A stretch of 64,000 nucleotides of DNA, taken from the NCBI RefSeq assembly GCF_050947335.1, contig NW_027473694.1, forward strand, positions 62,001 to 126,000, written 5' to 3'. Shown piece after piece: positions 1 to 13,608 of this stretch. The position numbers were made by a program, and so were the translations under genes. This stretch comes from Megachile rotundata. Taxonomy: Eukaryota; Arthropoda; Insecta; Hymenoptera; Megachilidae. The stretch's first letter is position 1. Each line of letters opens with the position of its first letter. The notes under the pieces are model-generated. The model was given only the letters and a program-made list of their open reading frames with translations. It searched no databases and was not told the origin of the DNA.

Positions 1-83
1 AGCACAATATGGCTAATAATATGAGTTAGATTGATAATAATAAGAGTAATAAGTATAGTAATAGTCGTTCTATCGATCATATA
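1..83 (+). repeat. First full monomer, used as the column reference
   Basis: This monomer sets the numbering: AGCA at columns 1-4, ATGGCT at 9-14, ATGAGTTAG at 21-29, GATAATAATAAG at 33-44, GTAATAAG at 46-53, GTCGTTCT at 64-71 and ATCGAT at 72-77. It differs from the typical unit by C instead of T at column 5 and A instead of T at column 63, giving TAATAGTCG. The ATAATATG-like motif occurs twice, 12 bases apart (columns 4-11 and 16-23; column 5 is C in this copy), and TAAT recurs at columns 35, 47 and 59, again every 12 bases. This suggests the unit grew from a shorter repeat. Confidence 0.9.
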
Positions 84-568
84 AGCATAATATGGCTAAT
101 AATATGAGTTAGATTGATAATAATAAGAGTAATGAGTATACTAATTGTCGTTCTATCGATCATATAAGCATAATATGGCTAATAATATGAGTTAGATTTA
201 TAATAATAAGAGTAATAAGTATAGTAATTGTCGTTCTATCGATCATATAAGCACAATATGGCTAATAATATGAGTTAGATTGATAATAATAAGAGTAATA
301 AGTATAGTAATTGTCGTTCTATCGATCATATCTGCATAATATGGTTAATAATATGAGTTAGATTGATAATAATAAGAGTAATAAGTATAGTAATTGTCGT
401 TATATCGATCATATAACCATAATATGGCTAATAGAATGGGTTAGATTGATAATAATATGAGTAATGAGTATAGTAATTGTCGTTCTATCGATGATATCTG
501 CATAATATGGTTAATAATATGAGTTAGATTGATAATAGTGAGTGTAATAAGTATAGTAATTGTCGTTC

Positions 569-576
569 TATCGATA
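569..576. other. TATCGATA palindrome variant in a monomer
   Basis: In roughly 40 monomers the usual TATCGATCATATA reads TATCGATAATATA, which creates the 8-base palindrome TATCGATA. Further examples lie at 2,146-2,153 and 5,134-5,141. In Drosophila this word is the DRE element bound by DREF, and CGATA is bound by the insulator protein BEAF-32. Whether any such protein acts here is unknown because the host is not identified. The variant mostly occurs in monomers with AATAACAG or GTGAGTGTAATAAG, so it may simply be inherited by duplication. Confidence 0.75.
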
Positions 577-1164
577 ATATAAGCATAATATGGCTAATAA
601 TATGAGTTAGATTGATAATACTAAGAGTAGTGAGTATAGTAATTGTCGTTCTCTCGATCATATAAGCATAATATGGCTAATAATATGAGTTAGATTGATA
701 ATACTAAGAGTAGTGAGTACAGTAATTCTCGTTCTATCGATCATATAAGCATAATATGGCTAATAATATGAGTTAGATTGATAATAATAAGAGTAATGAG
801 TATAGTAATTGTAGTTCTATCGATCATTGAAGCATAATATGCCTAATAATATGAGTAAGATTCATAATAATAAGAGTAATAAGTATAGTAATTGTCGTTC
901 TATCGATCATATCTGCATAATATGGTTAACAATATGAGTTAGATTGATAATAATAAGAGTAATAAGTATAGTAATTGTCGTTATATCGATCATATAACCA
1001 TAATATGGCTAATAGCATGAGTTGGATTGATAATAATAAGAGTAATGAGTATAGTAATTGTCGTTCTATCGATCATATCTGCATAATATGGTTAATAATA
1101 TGAGTTAGATTGATAATAGTGAGTGTAATAAATATAGTAATTGTCGTTCTATCGATCATATAAC

Positions 1165-4100
1165 CATAATATGGCTAATAGCATGAGTTAGATTGATAAT
1201 AATAAGAGTAATGAGTATAGTAATTGTCGTTCAATCGATCATATCTGCATAATATGGTTAATAATATGAGTTAGATTGATAATAGTGAGTGTAATAAATA
1301 TAGTAATTGTCGCTCTATCGCTCATGTAATCACAATATGGCTAATAATATGAGTTAGATTGATAATAATAAGAGTAATAAGTATAGTAATTGTCGTTCTA
1401 TCGATCATATAAGCATAATATGGCTAATAATATGAGTTAGATTGATAATAATAAGTGTAATAAGTATAGTAATTGTCGTTCTATCGATCATATCTGCATA
1501 ATATGGTTAATAATATGAGTTAGATTGATAATAGTGAGTGTAATAAATATAGTAATTGTCGTTCTATCGCCCATATAAGCACAATATGGCTAATAATATG
1601 AGTTAGATTGATAATAATAAGAGTAATAAGTATAGTAATTGTCGTTCTATCGATCATATAAGCATAATGTGGCTAATAATATGAGTTTGATTCATAATAA
1701 TAAGAGTAATAAGTATAGTAATTGTCGTTCTATCGATCATATAAGCATAATATGGCTAATAATATGAGTTAGATTTATAATAATAAGAGTAATAAGTATA
1801 GTAATTGTCGTTCTATCGATCATATAAGCACAATATGGCTAATAATATGAGTTAGATTGATAATACTAAGAGTAGTGAGTATAGTAATTCTCATTCTATC
1901 GATCATATAAGCATAATATGGTTAATAATATGAGTTAGATTGATAATAGTGAGTGTAATACATATAGTAATTGTCGTTCTATCGCTCATATAAGCACAAT
2001 ATGGTTAATAATATGAGTTAGATTGATAATAATAAGAGTAATAAGTATAGTAATTGTCGTTCTATCGATCATATAAGCATAATATGGCTAATAATATGAG
2101 TTAGATTGATAATAATAACAGTAATAAGTATAGTAATTATCGTTCTATCGATAATATAAGCATAATATGGCTAATAATATGAGTTAGATTGATAATACTA
2201 AGGGTAGTGAGTATAGTAATTGTCGTTCTATCGATCATATGAGCATAATATGGCTAATAATATGAGTTAGATTGATAATAATAAGAGTAATGAGTATAGT
2301 AATTGTCGTTCTATCGATCATATCTGCATAATATGGTTAATAATATGAGTTAGATTGATAATAGTGAGTGTAATAAATATAGTAATTGTCGTTCTATCGC
2401 TCATGTAATCACAATATGGCTAATAATATGAGTTAGATTGATAATAATTAGAGTAATAAGTATAGTAATTGTCGTTCTATCGATCATACAAGCATAATAT
2501 GGCTAATAATATGAGTTAGATTGATAATAATAAGTGTAATAAGTATAGTAATTGTCGTTCTATCGATCATAATTGCATAATATGGTTAATAATATGAGTT
2601 AGATTGATAATAATAAGAGCAATGAGTATAGTAATTGTCGTACTATCGATCATATAAGCATAATATGGCTAATAATATGAGTTAGATTGATAATAATAAG
2701 AGTAATGAGTATAGTAATTGTAGTTCTATCGATCATTGAAGCATAATATGGCTAATAGCATGAGTTAGATTGATAATAATAAGAGTAATGAGTATAGTAA
2801 TTGTCGTTCAATCGATCATATCTGCATAATATGGTTAATAATATGAGTTAGATTGATAATAGTGAGTGTAATAAATATAGTAATTGTCATTGTATCGCTC
2901 ATGTAATCACAATATGGCTAATAATATGAGTTAGATTGATAATAATAACAGTAATAAGTATAGTAATTGTCGTTCTATCGATCATATAAGCATAATATGG
3001 CTAATAATATGAGTTAGATTGATAATACTAAGAGTAGTGAGTATAGTAATTGTCGTTCTCTCGATCATATAAGCATAATATGGCTCATAATATGAGTTAG
3101 ATTGATAATACTAAGAGTAGTGAGTACAGTAATTCTCGTTCTATCGATCATATAAGCATAATATGGCTAATAATATGAGTTAGATTGATAATAATAAGAG
3201 TAATGAGTATAGTAATTGTAGTTCTATCGATCATTGAAGCATAATATGGCTAATAATATGAGTTAGATTGATAATAATAAGAGTAATGAGTATAGTAATT
3301 GTAGTTCTATCGATCATATCTGCATAATATGGTTAATAATATGAGTTGGAATGATAATAATAAGAGTAATAAGTATAGTAATTGTCGTTCTATCGATCAT
3401 ATCTGCATAATATTTTTAATAATATGAGTTAGATTGATAATAATAAGAGTAATGAGTATAGTAATTGTAGTTCTATCGATCATATCTGCATAATATGGTT
3501 AATAATATGAGTTAGAATGATAATAATAAGAGTAATAAGTATAGTAATTGACGTTCTATCGATCATATCTGCATAATATGGTTAATAATTTGAGTTAGAT
3601 TGATAATAGTGAGTGTAATAAGTATAGTGAATGTCGTTCTATCGATCATATCAGCATAACATGGGTAATAATATGAGTTGGATTGATAACAATAAGAGTA
3701 ATGAGTATAGTAATTGTAGTTCTATCGATCATATAAGCATAATCTGGCTAATAATATGAGTTAGATTCATAATAATAAGAGTAATAAGTATAGTTATTGT
3801 CGTTCTATCGATCATATCTGCATAATATGGTTAATAATATGAGTTAGATTGATAATAATAACAGTAATTAGTATAGTAATTGTCGTTATATCGATCATAT
3901 AACCATAATATGGCTAATAGCATGAGTTAGATTGATAATAATAAGAGTAATGAGTATAGTAATTGTCGTTCAATCGATCATATCTGCATAATATGGTTAA
4001 TAATATGAGTTAGATTGATAATAGTGAGTGTAATAAATATAGTAATTGTCATTCTATCGCTCATGTAATCACAATATGGTTAATAATATGAGTTAGATTG

Positions 4101-5309
4101 ATAATAATAAGAGTAATAAGTATAGTAATTGTCGTTCTATCGATCATATAAGCATAATATGGCTAATAATATGAGTTAGATTGATAATAATAAGTGGAAT
4201 AAGTATAGTAATTGTCGTTCTATCGATCATATAAGCATAATATGGCTAATAATATGAGTTAGATTTATAATAATAAGAGTAATAAGTATAGTAATTGTCG
4301 TTCTATCGATCATATAAGCACAATATGGCTAATAATATGAGTTAGATTGATAATAATAAGAGTAATAAGTATAGTAATTGTCGTTCTATCGATCATATCT
4401 GCATAATATGGTTAATAATATGAGTTAGATTGATAATAGTGAGTGTAATAAATATAGTAATTGTCGTTCTATCGCTCATATAAGCACAATATGGCTAATA
4501 ATATGAGTTAGATTGATAATAATAAGAGTAATAAGTATAGTAATTGTCGTTCTATCGATCATATAAGCATAATATGGCTAATAATATGAGTTAGATTTAT
4601 AATAATAAGAGTAATAAGTATAGTAATTGTCGTTCTATCGATCATATAAGCACAATATGGCCAATAATATGAGTTAGATTGATAATAATAAGAGTAATAA
4701 GTATAGTAATTGTCGTTCTATCGATCATATCTGCATAATATGGTTAATAATATGAGTTAGATTGATAATAGTGAGTGTAATAAATATAGTAATTGTCGTT
4801 CTATCGCTCATATAACCATAATATGGCTAATAGCATGAGTTGGATTGATAATAATAAGAGTAATGAGTATAGTAATTGTCGTTCTATCGATCATATCTGC
4901 ATAATATGGTTAATAATATGAGTTAGATTGATAATAGTGAGTGTAATAAATATAGTAATTGTCGTTCTATCGCTCATATTAGCACAATATGGCTAATAAC
5001 ATGAGTTAGATTGATAATAATAAGAGTAGTAACTATAGTAATTGTCGTTCTATCGATCGTATAAGCATGCAATGGTTAATAATATGAGTTAGATTGATAA
5101 TAATAACAGTAATAAGTATAGTAATTGTCGTTCTATCGATAATATAAGCATAATATGGCTAATAATATGAGTTAGATTGATAATACTAAGAGTAGTGAGT
5201 ACAGTAATTCTCGTTCTATCGATCATATAAGCATAATATGGCTAATAATATGAGTTAGATTGATAATAATAAGAGTAATGAGTATAGTAATTGTAGTTCT
5301 ATCGATCAT
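1165..5309 (+). repeat. Cassette re-used at 42,085-46,224 and in part elsewhere
   Basis: About 50 monomers with many markers in fixed order: CGCTCTATCGCTC at 1,311, CGCCCATATAAGC at about 1,568, ATGTGGCT, CATATGAGC, AATTAGAG, CATAATTGC, TATTTTTAAT at 3,411 and GCATGCAATGG at 5,065. The same markers recur 40,920 bases downstream until base 46,224, where the copies part at ATCGA versus ATCGC. The shift is 493 monomers plus 1, as expected from the indels between. The first part, to about 2,606, also recurs at 36,109-37,550 (shift 34,944). The CGCTCT monomer occurs five times: 1,311, 36,255, 38,828, 40,654 and 42,231. This looks like a repeatedly amplified segment. Confidence 0.85.
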
Positions 5310-8300
5310 ATCTGCATAATATGGTTAATAATATGAGTTAGAATGATAATAATAGGAGTAATAAGTATAGTAATTGTCGTTCTATCGATCATATCTGCAT
5401 AATATGGTTAATAATATGAGTTAGATTGATAATAGTGAGTGTAATAAGTATAGTGAATGTCGTTCTATCGATCATATCAGCATAATATGGGTAATAATAT
5501 GAGTTGGATTGATAATAATAAGAGTAATGAGTATAGTAATTGTAGTTCTATCGATCATATAAGCATAATATGGCTAATAGCATGAGTTAGATTGATAATA
5601 ATAAGAGTAATGGGTATAGTAATTGTCGTTCTATCGATCATATCTGCATAATATTGTTAATAATATGAGTTAGAATGATAATAATAAGAGTAATAAGTAT
5701 AGTAATTGTCGTTCTATCGATCATATCTGCATAATATGGTTAATAATATGAGTTGGATTGATAATAATAAGAGTAATGAGTATAGTAATTGTAGTTCTAT
5801 CGATCATATAAGCATAATATGGCTAATAGCATGAGTTAGATTGATAATAATAAGAGTAATGGGTATAGTAATTGTCGTTCTATCGATCATATCTGCATAA
5901 TATTGTTAATAATATGAGTTAGAATGATAATAATAAGAGTAATAAGTATAGTAATTGTCGTTCTATCGATCATATCTGCATAATATGGTTAATAATATGA
6001 GTTAGATTGATAATAATAACAGTAATTAGTATAGTAATTGTCGTTATATCGATCATATAACCATAATATGGCTAATAGCATGAGTTAGATTGATAATAAT
6101 AAGAGTAATGAGTATAGTAATTGTCTTTCAATCGATCATATCTGCATAATATTGTTAATAATATGAGTTAGATTGATAATAGTGAGTGTAATAAATATAG
6201 TAATTGTCATTCTATCGCTCATGTAATCACAATATGGCTAATAATATGAGTTAGATTGATAATAATAAGAGTAATAAGTATAGTAATTGTCGTTCTATCG
6301 ATCATATAAGCATAATATGGCTAATAATATGAGTTAGATTGATAATAATAAGAGTAATGAGTATAGTAATTGTCGTACTATCGATCATATAAGCATAATA
6401 TGGCTAATAATGTGAGTTAGATTGATAATAGTGAGTGCAATAAATATAGTAATTGTCGTTCTATCGCTCATATAAGCACAATATGGCTAATAATATGAGT
6501 TAGATTGATAATAATAAGAGTAATAAGTATAGTAATAGTCGTTCTATCGATCATATAAGCATAATATGGCTAATAATATGAGTTAGATTGATAATAATAA
6601 GAGTAATGAGTATACTAATTGTCGTTCTATCGATCATATAAGCATAATATGGCTAATAATATGAGTTAGATTTATAATAATAAGAGTAATAAGTATAGTA
6701 ATTGTCGTTCTATCGATCATATAAGCACAATATGGCTAATAATATGAGTTAGATTGATAATAATAAGAGTAATAAGTATAGTAATTGTCGTTCTATCGAT
6801 CATATCTGCATAATATGGTTAATAATATGAGTTAGATTGATAATAATAAGAGTAATAAGTATAGTAATTGTCGTTATATCGATCATATAACCATAATATG
6901 GCAATAGAATGGGTTAGATTGATAATAATATGAGTAATGAGTATAGTAATTGTCGTTCTATCGATCATATCTGCATAATATGGTTAATAATATGAGTTAG
7001 ATTGATAATAGTGAGTGTAATAAGTATAGTAATTGTCGTTCTATCGATAATATAAGCATAATATGCCTAATAATATGAGTTAGATTGATAATAATAAGAG
7101 TAATGAGTATAGTAATTGTCGTTCAATCGATCATATCTGCATAATATGGTTAATAATATGAGTTAGATTGATAATAGTGAGTGTAATAAGTACAGTAATT
7201 GTCGTTCTACCGATAATATAAGCATAATATGGCTAATAATATGAGTTAGATTGATAATAATAAGAGTAATGAGTATAGTAATTGTCGTTCAATCGATCAT
7301 ATCTGCATAATATGGGTAATAATATGAGTTAGATTGATAATAGTGAGTGTAATAAATATAGTAATTGTCATTGTATCGCTCATGTAATCACAATATGGCT
7401 AATAATATGAGTTAGATTGATAATAATAACAGTAATAAGTATAGTAATTGTCGTTCTATCGATCATATAAGCATAATATGGCTAATAATATGAGTTAGAT
7501 TGATAATACTAAGAGTAGTGAGTATAGTAATTGTCGTTCTCTCGATCATATAAGCATAATATGGCTAATAATATGAGTTAGATTGATAATACTAAGAGTA
7601 GTGAGTACAGTAATTCTCGTTCTATCGATCATATAAGCATAATATGGCTAATAATATGAGTTAGATTGATAATAATAAGAGTAATGAGTATAGTAATTGT
7701 AGTTCTATCGATCATTGAAGCATAATATGGCTAATAATATGAGTTAGATTGATAATAATAAGAGTAATGAGTATAGTAATTGTAGTTCTATCGATCATAT
7801 CTGCATAATATGGTTAATAATATGAGTTAGAATGATAATAATAAGAGTAATAAGTATAGTAATTGTCGTTCTATCGATCATATCTGCATAATATGGTTAA
7901 TAATATGAGTTAGATTGATAATAATAACAGTAATTAGTATAGTAATTGTCGTTATATCGATCATATAACCATAATATGGCTAATAGCATGAGTTAGATTG
8001 ATAATAATAAGAGTAATGAGTATAGTAATTGTCGTTCAATCGATCATATCTGCATAATATGGTTAATAATATGAGTTAGATTGATAATAGTGAGTGTAAT
8101 AAATATAGTAATTGTCATTCTATCGCTCATGTAATCATAATATGGCTAATAATATGAGTTAGATTGATAATAATAAGAGTAATAAGTATAGTAATTGTCG
8201 TTCTATCGATCATATAAGCATAATATGGCTAATAATATGAGTTAGATTGATAATAATAAGTGTAATAAGTATAGTAATTGTCGTTCTATCGATCATATAA

Positions 8301-11300
8301 GCATAATATGGCTAATAATATGAGTTAGATTTATAATAATAAGAGTAATAAGTATAGTAATTGTCGTTCTATCGATCATATAAGCACAATATGGCTAATA
8401 ATATGAGTTAGATTGATAATAATAAGAGTAATAAGTATAGTAATTGTCGTTCTATCGATCATATCTGCATAATATGGTTAATAATATGAGTTAGATTGAT
8501 AATAGTGAGTGTAATAAATATAGTAATTGTCGTTCTATCGCTCATATAAGCACAATATGGCTAATAATATGAGTTAGATTGATAATAATAAGAGTAATAA
8601 GTATAGTAATTGTCGTTCTATCGATCATATAAGCATAATATGGCTAATAATATGAGTTAGATTGATAATAATAACAGTAATAAGTATAGTAATTATCGTT
8701 CTATCGATAATATAAGCATAATATGGCTCGTAATATGAGTTAGATTGATAATACTAAGAGTAGTGAGTATAGTAATTGTCGTTCTATCGATCATATAAGC
8801 ATAATATGGCTAATAATATGAGTTAGATTGATAATAATAAGAGTAATGAGTATAGTAATTGCCGTACTATCGATCATATAAGCATAATATGGCTAATAAT
8901 GTGAGTTAGATTGATAATAGTGAGTGCAATAAATATAGTAATTGTCGTTCTATCGCTCATATAAGCACAATATGGCTAATAATATGAGTTAGATTGATAA
9001 TAATAAGAGTAATAAGTATAGTAATAGTCGTTCTATCGATCATATAAGCATAATATGGCTAATAATATGAGTTAGATTGATAATAATAAGAGTAATGAGT
9101 ATACTAATTGTCGTTCTATCGATCATATAAGCATAATATGGCTAATAATATGAGTTAGATTTATAATAATACGAGTAATAAGTATAGTAATTGTCGTTCT
9201 ATCGATCATATAAGCACAATATGGCTAATAATATGAGTTAGATTGATAATAATAAGAGTAATGAGTATAGTAATTGTTGTTCTATCGATCATATCTGCAT
9301 AATATGGTTAATAATATGAGTTAGATTGATAATAATAAGAGTAATAAGTATAGTAATTGTCGTTATATCGATCATATAACCATAATATGGCTAATAGAAT
9401 GGGTTAGATTGATAATAATATGAGTAATGAGTATAGTAATTGTCGTTCTATCGATCATATCTGCATAATATGGTTAATAATATGAGTTAGATTGATAATA
9501 GTGAGTGTAATAAGTATAGTAATTGTCGTTCTATCGATAATATAAGCATAATATGGCTAATAATATGAGTTAGATTGATAATACTAAGAGTAGTGAGAAT
9601 AGTAATTGTCGTTCTCTCGATCATATAAGCATAATATGGCTAATAATATGAGTTAGATTGATAATACTAAGAGTAGTGAGTACAGTAATTCTCGTTCTAT
9701 CGATCATATAAGCATAATATGGCTAATAATATGAGTTAGATTGATAATAATAAGAGTAATGAGTATAGTAATTGTAGTTCTATCGATCATATAAGCATAA
9801 TATGGCTAATAATATGAGTTAGATTGATAATAATAAGTGTAATAAGTATAGTAATTGTCGTTCTATCGATCATATAAGCATAATATGGCTAATAATATGA
9901 GTTAGATTTATAATAATAAGAGTAATAAGTATAGTAATTGTCGTTCTATCGATCATATAAGCACAATATGGCTAATAATATGAGTTAGATTGATAATAAT
10001 AAGAGTAATAAGTATAGTAATTGTCGTTCTATCGATCATATCTGCATAATATGGTTAATAATATGAGTTAGATTGATAATAGTGAGTGTAATAAGTATAG
10101 TAATTGTCGTTCTATCGATAATATAAGCATAATATGGCTAATAATATGAGTTAGATTGATAATACTAAGAGTAGTGAGTATAGTAATTGTCGTTCTCTCG
10201 ATCATATAAGCATAATATGGCTAATAATATGAGTTAGATTGATAATACTAAGAGTAGTGAGTACAGTAATTCTCGTTCTATCGATCATATAAGCATAATA
10301 TGGCTAATAATATGAGTTAGATTGATAATAATAAGAGTAATGAGTATAGTAATTGTAGTTCTATCGATCATTGAAGCATAATATGGCTAATAATATGAGT
10401 AAGATTCATAATAATAAGAGTAATAAGTACAGTAATTGTCGTTCTATCGATCATATCTGCATAATATGGTTAACAATATGAGTTAGATTGATAATAATAA
10501 GAGTAATAAGTATAGTAATTGTCGTTATATCGATCATATAACCATAATATGGCTAATAGCATGAGTTGGATTGATAATAATAAGAGTAATGAGTATAGTA
10601 ATTGTCGTTCTATCGATCATATCTGCATAATATGGTTAATAATATGAGTTAGATTGATAATAGTGAGTGTAATAAATATAGTAATTGTCGTTCTATCGAT
10701 CATATAACCATAATATGGCTAATAGCATGAGTTAGATTGATAATAATAAGAGTAATGAGTATAGTAATTGTCGTTCAATCGATCATATCTGCATAATATG
10801 GTTAATAATATGAGTTAGATTGATAATAGTGAGTGTAATACATATAGTAATTGTCGTTCTATCGATCATATAAGCATAATATGGCTAATAATATGAGTTA
10901 GATTGATAATACTAAGGGTAGTGAGTATAGTAATTGTCGTTCTATCGATCATATCTGCATAATATGGTTAATAATATGAGTTAGATTGATAATAGTGAGT
11001 GTAATAAATATAGTAATTGTCGTTCTATCGCTCATATAAGCACAATATGGCTAATAATATGAGTTAGATTGATAATAATAAGAGTAATAAGTATAGTAAT
11101 TGTCGTTCTATCGATCATATAAGCATAATATGGCTAATAATATGAGTTAGATTGATAATAATAACAGTAATAAGTATAGTAATTGTCGTTCTATCGATAA
11201 TATAAGCATAATATGGCTAATAATATGAGTTAGATTGATAATACTAAGAGTAGTGAGTATAGTAATTGTCGTTCTCTCGATCATATAAGCATAATATCGC

Positions 11301-11560
11301 TAATAATATGAGTTAGATTGATAATACTAAGAGTAGTGAGTACAGTAATTCTCGTTCTATCGATCATATAAGCATAATATGGCTAATAATATGAGTTAGA
11401 TTGATAATAATAAGAGTAATGAGTATAGTAATTGTAGTTCTATCGATCATATAAGCATAATATGGCTAATAATATGAGTTAGATTGATAATAATAAGTGT
11501 AATAAGTATAGTAATTGTCGTTCTATCGATCATATAAGCATAATATGGCTAATAATATGA
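1450..11560 (+). repeat. Left copy of a 10-kb near-identical duplication
   Basis: Marker variants through this block reappear at a constant shift of 47,974 bases, which is exactly 578 monomers. Checked pairs include CGCCC at 1,568, GCATGC at 5,067, AATAGGAG at 5,354, the 1-base deletion at 6,901, AATACGAG at 9,171, GTGAGAAT at 9,597, AAGTACAG at 10,427 and TATCGCTAAT at 11,297. Only a few differences were noticed, for example C at 7,193 against T at 55,167. Identity is therefore likely above 99.5%, though I did not compare every base. The match ends at about 11,560, where this copy continues into a segment copied from 3,235. Confidence 0.88.
6890..6971 (+). repeat. 82-bp monomer with a 1-base deletion
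   Basis: This unit reads ATGGCAATAGAATGGG where sister units, such as the one near 429, read ATGGCTAATAGAATGGG, so one T is missing near 6,901. The same deletion occurs at 17,679-17,760, 46,648-46,729 and 54,864-54,945, always in the same monomer context. It is absent from related monomers near 429, 9,390, 19,762, 48,989, 57,368 and 63,344. It marks one ancestral event spread by duplication. Confidence 0.93.
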
Positions 11561-13608
11561 GTTAGATTGATAATAATAAGAGTAATGAGTATAGTAATTG
11601 TAGTTCTATCGATCATATCTGCATAATATGGTTAATAATATGAGTTGGAATGATAATAATAAGAGTAATAAGTATAGTAATTGTCGTTCTATCGATCATA
11701 TCTGCATAATATTTTTAATAATATGAGTTAGATTGATAATAATAAGAGTAATGAGTATAGTAATTGTAGTTCTATCGATCATATCTGCATAATATGGTTA
11801 ATAATATGAGTTAGAATGATAATAATAAGAGTAATAAGTATAGTAATTGACGTTCTATCGATCATATCTGCATAATATGGTTAATAATTTGAGTTAGATT
11901 GATAATAGTGAGTGTAATAAGTATAGTGAATGTCGTTCTATCGATCATATCAGCATAACATGGGTAATAATATGAGTTGGATTGATAACAATAAGAGTAA
12001 TGAGTATAGTAATTGTAGTTCTATCGATCATATAAGCATAATCTGGCTAATAATATGAGTTAGATTCATAATAATAAGAGTAATAAGTATAGTTATTGTC
12101 GTTCTATCGATCATATCTGCATAATATGGTTAATAATATGAGTTAGATTGATAATAATAACAGTAATTAGTATAGTAATTGTCGTTATATCGATCATATA
12201 ACCATAATATGGCTAATAGCATGAGTTAGATTGATAATAATAAGAGTAATGAGTATAGTAATTGTCGTTCAATCGATCATATCTGCATAATATGGTTAAT
12301 AATATGAGTTAGATTGATAATAGTGAGTGTAATAAATATAGTAATTGTCATTCTATCGCTCATGTAATCACAATATGGTTAATAATATGAGTTAGATTGA
12401 TAATAATAAGAGTAATAAGTATAGTAATTGTCGTTCTATCGATCATATAAGCATAATATGGCTAATAATATGAGTTAGATTGATAATAATAAGTGGAATA
12501 AGTATAGTAATTGTCGTTCTATCGATCATATAAGCATAATATGGCTAATAATATGAGTTAGATTTATAATAATAAGAGTAATAAGTATAGTAATTGTCGT
12601 TCTATCGATCATATAAGCACAATATGGCTAATAATATGAGTTAGATTGATAATAATAAGAGTAATAAGTATAGTAATTGTCGTTCTATCGATCATATCTG
12701 CATAATATGGTTAATAATATGAGTTAGATTGATAATAGTGAGTGTAATAAATATAGTAATTGTCGTTCTATCGCTCATATAAGCACAATATGGCTAATAA
12801 TATGAGTTAGATTGATAATAATAAGAGTAATAAGTATAGTAATTGTCGTTCTATCGATCATATAAGCATAATATGGCTAATAATATGAGTTAGATTTATA
12901 ATAATAAGAGTAATAAGTATAGTAATTGTCGTTCTATCGATCATATAAGCACAATATGGCCAATAATATGAGTTAGATTGATAATAATAAGAGTAATAAG
13001 TATAGTAATTGTCGTTCTATCGATCATATCTGCATAATATGGTTAATAATATGAGTTAGATTGATAATAGTGAGTGTAATAAATATAGTAATTGTCGTTC
13101 TATCGCTCATATAACCATAATATGGCTAATAGCATGAGTTGGATTGATAATAATAAGAGTAATGAGTATAGTAATTGTCGTTCTATCGATCATATCTGCA
13201 TAATATGGTTAATAATATGAGTTAGATTGATAATAGTGAGTGTAATAAATATAGTAATTGTCGTTCTATCGCTCATATTAGCACAATATGGCTAATAACA
13301 TGAGTTAGATTGATAATAATAAGAGTAGTAACTATAGTAATTGTCGTTCTATCGATCGTATAAGCATGCAATGGTTAATAATATGAGTTAGATTGATAAT
13401 AATAACAGTAATAAGTATAGTAATTGTCGTTCTATCGATAATATAAGCATAATATGGCTAATAATATGAGTTAGATTGATAATACTAAGAGTAGTGAGTA
13501 CAGTAATTCTCGTTCTATCGATCATATAAGCATAATATGGCTAATAATATGAGTTAGATTGATAATAATAAGAGTAATGAGTATAGTAATTGTAGTTCTA
13601 TCGATCAT
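11534..13608 (+). repeat. 25-monomer copy of 3,235-5,309
   Basis: The markers TATTTTTAAT (11,710 against 3,411) and GCATGC (13,364 against 5,065) both give a shift of 8,299, which is 100 monomers minus the 1-base deletion at 6,901. Rare changes such as TAATTTGAG, TTGACGTTC and AGTTATTGTCG are shared too. The left edge lies exactly where the 10-kb duplication stops. The right edge corresponds to about 5,309, the same monomer at which the 42,085-46,224 copy also ends. Confidence 0.87.

Larger units (their letters stand above)
1..1087 (+). repeat. Left-end segment, recurring at 62,914-64,000 and elsewhere
   Basis: These 13 monomers have a recognisable order: TAATAGTCG, then TATACTAATTG, then GATTTATAAT, then the AATAGAATGGG monomer, then two GTAGTGAG monomers, then ATTGAAGC and GTTAACAAT. 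The same order starts at 62,914, where it runs to the end of the window, and at 48,556 until about 49,411. The part from about 190 to 1,151 also recurs at about 19,527-20,488. Private bases of this copy include GATGAT at about 490-495, shared with 49,045 but not with 19,828 or 63,404. GCCTAAT at 841 is likewise shared only with the copy at 49,396. So this segment is closest to the one at 48,556. Confidence 0.85.

Noticed and set aside
425..460. Telomere-like GGGTTAG in AATGGGTTAGATTG monomers
   Set aside because: It arises from one base change in GAGTTAG, occurs once per variant monomer and never in tandem.
834..930. Short open frame from ATGGCTAATAAT through GAGTAAGATTCAT into the next monomer
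   Set aside because: Most monomers have ATG GCT AAT AAT ATG AGT TAG, a six-codon frame. Where TAG is lost (GAGTAAG, GTTTG, GTTGG) the frame runs only to TGA at columns 22-24 of the next unit, about 30 codons. This is a chance result of repeat variation, with no ribosome-binding or codon signal.
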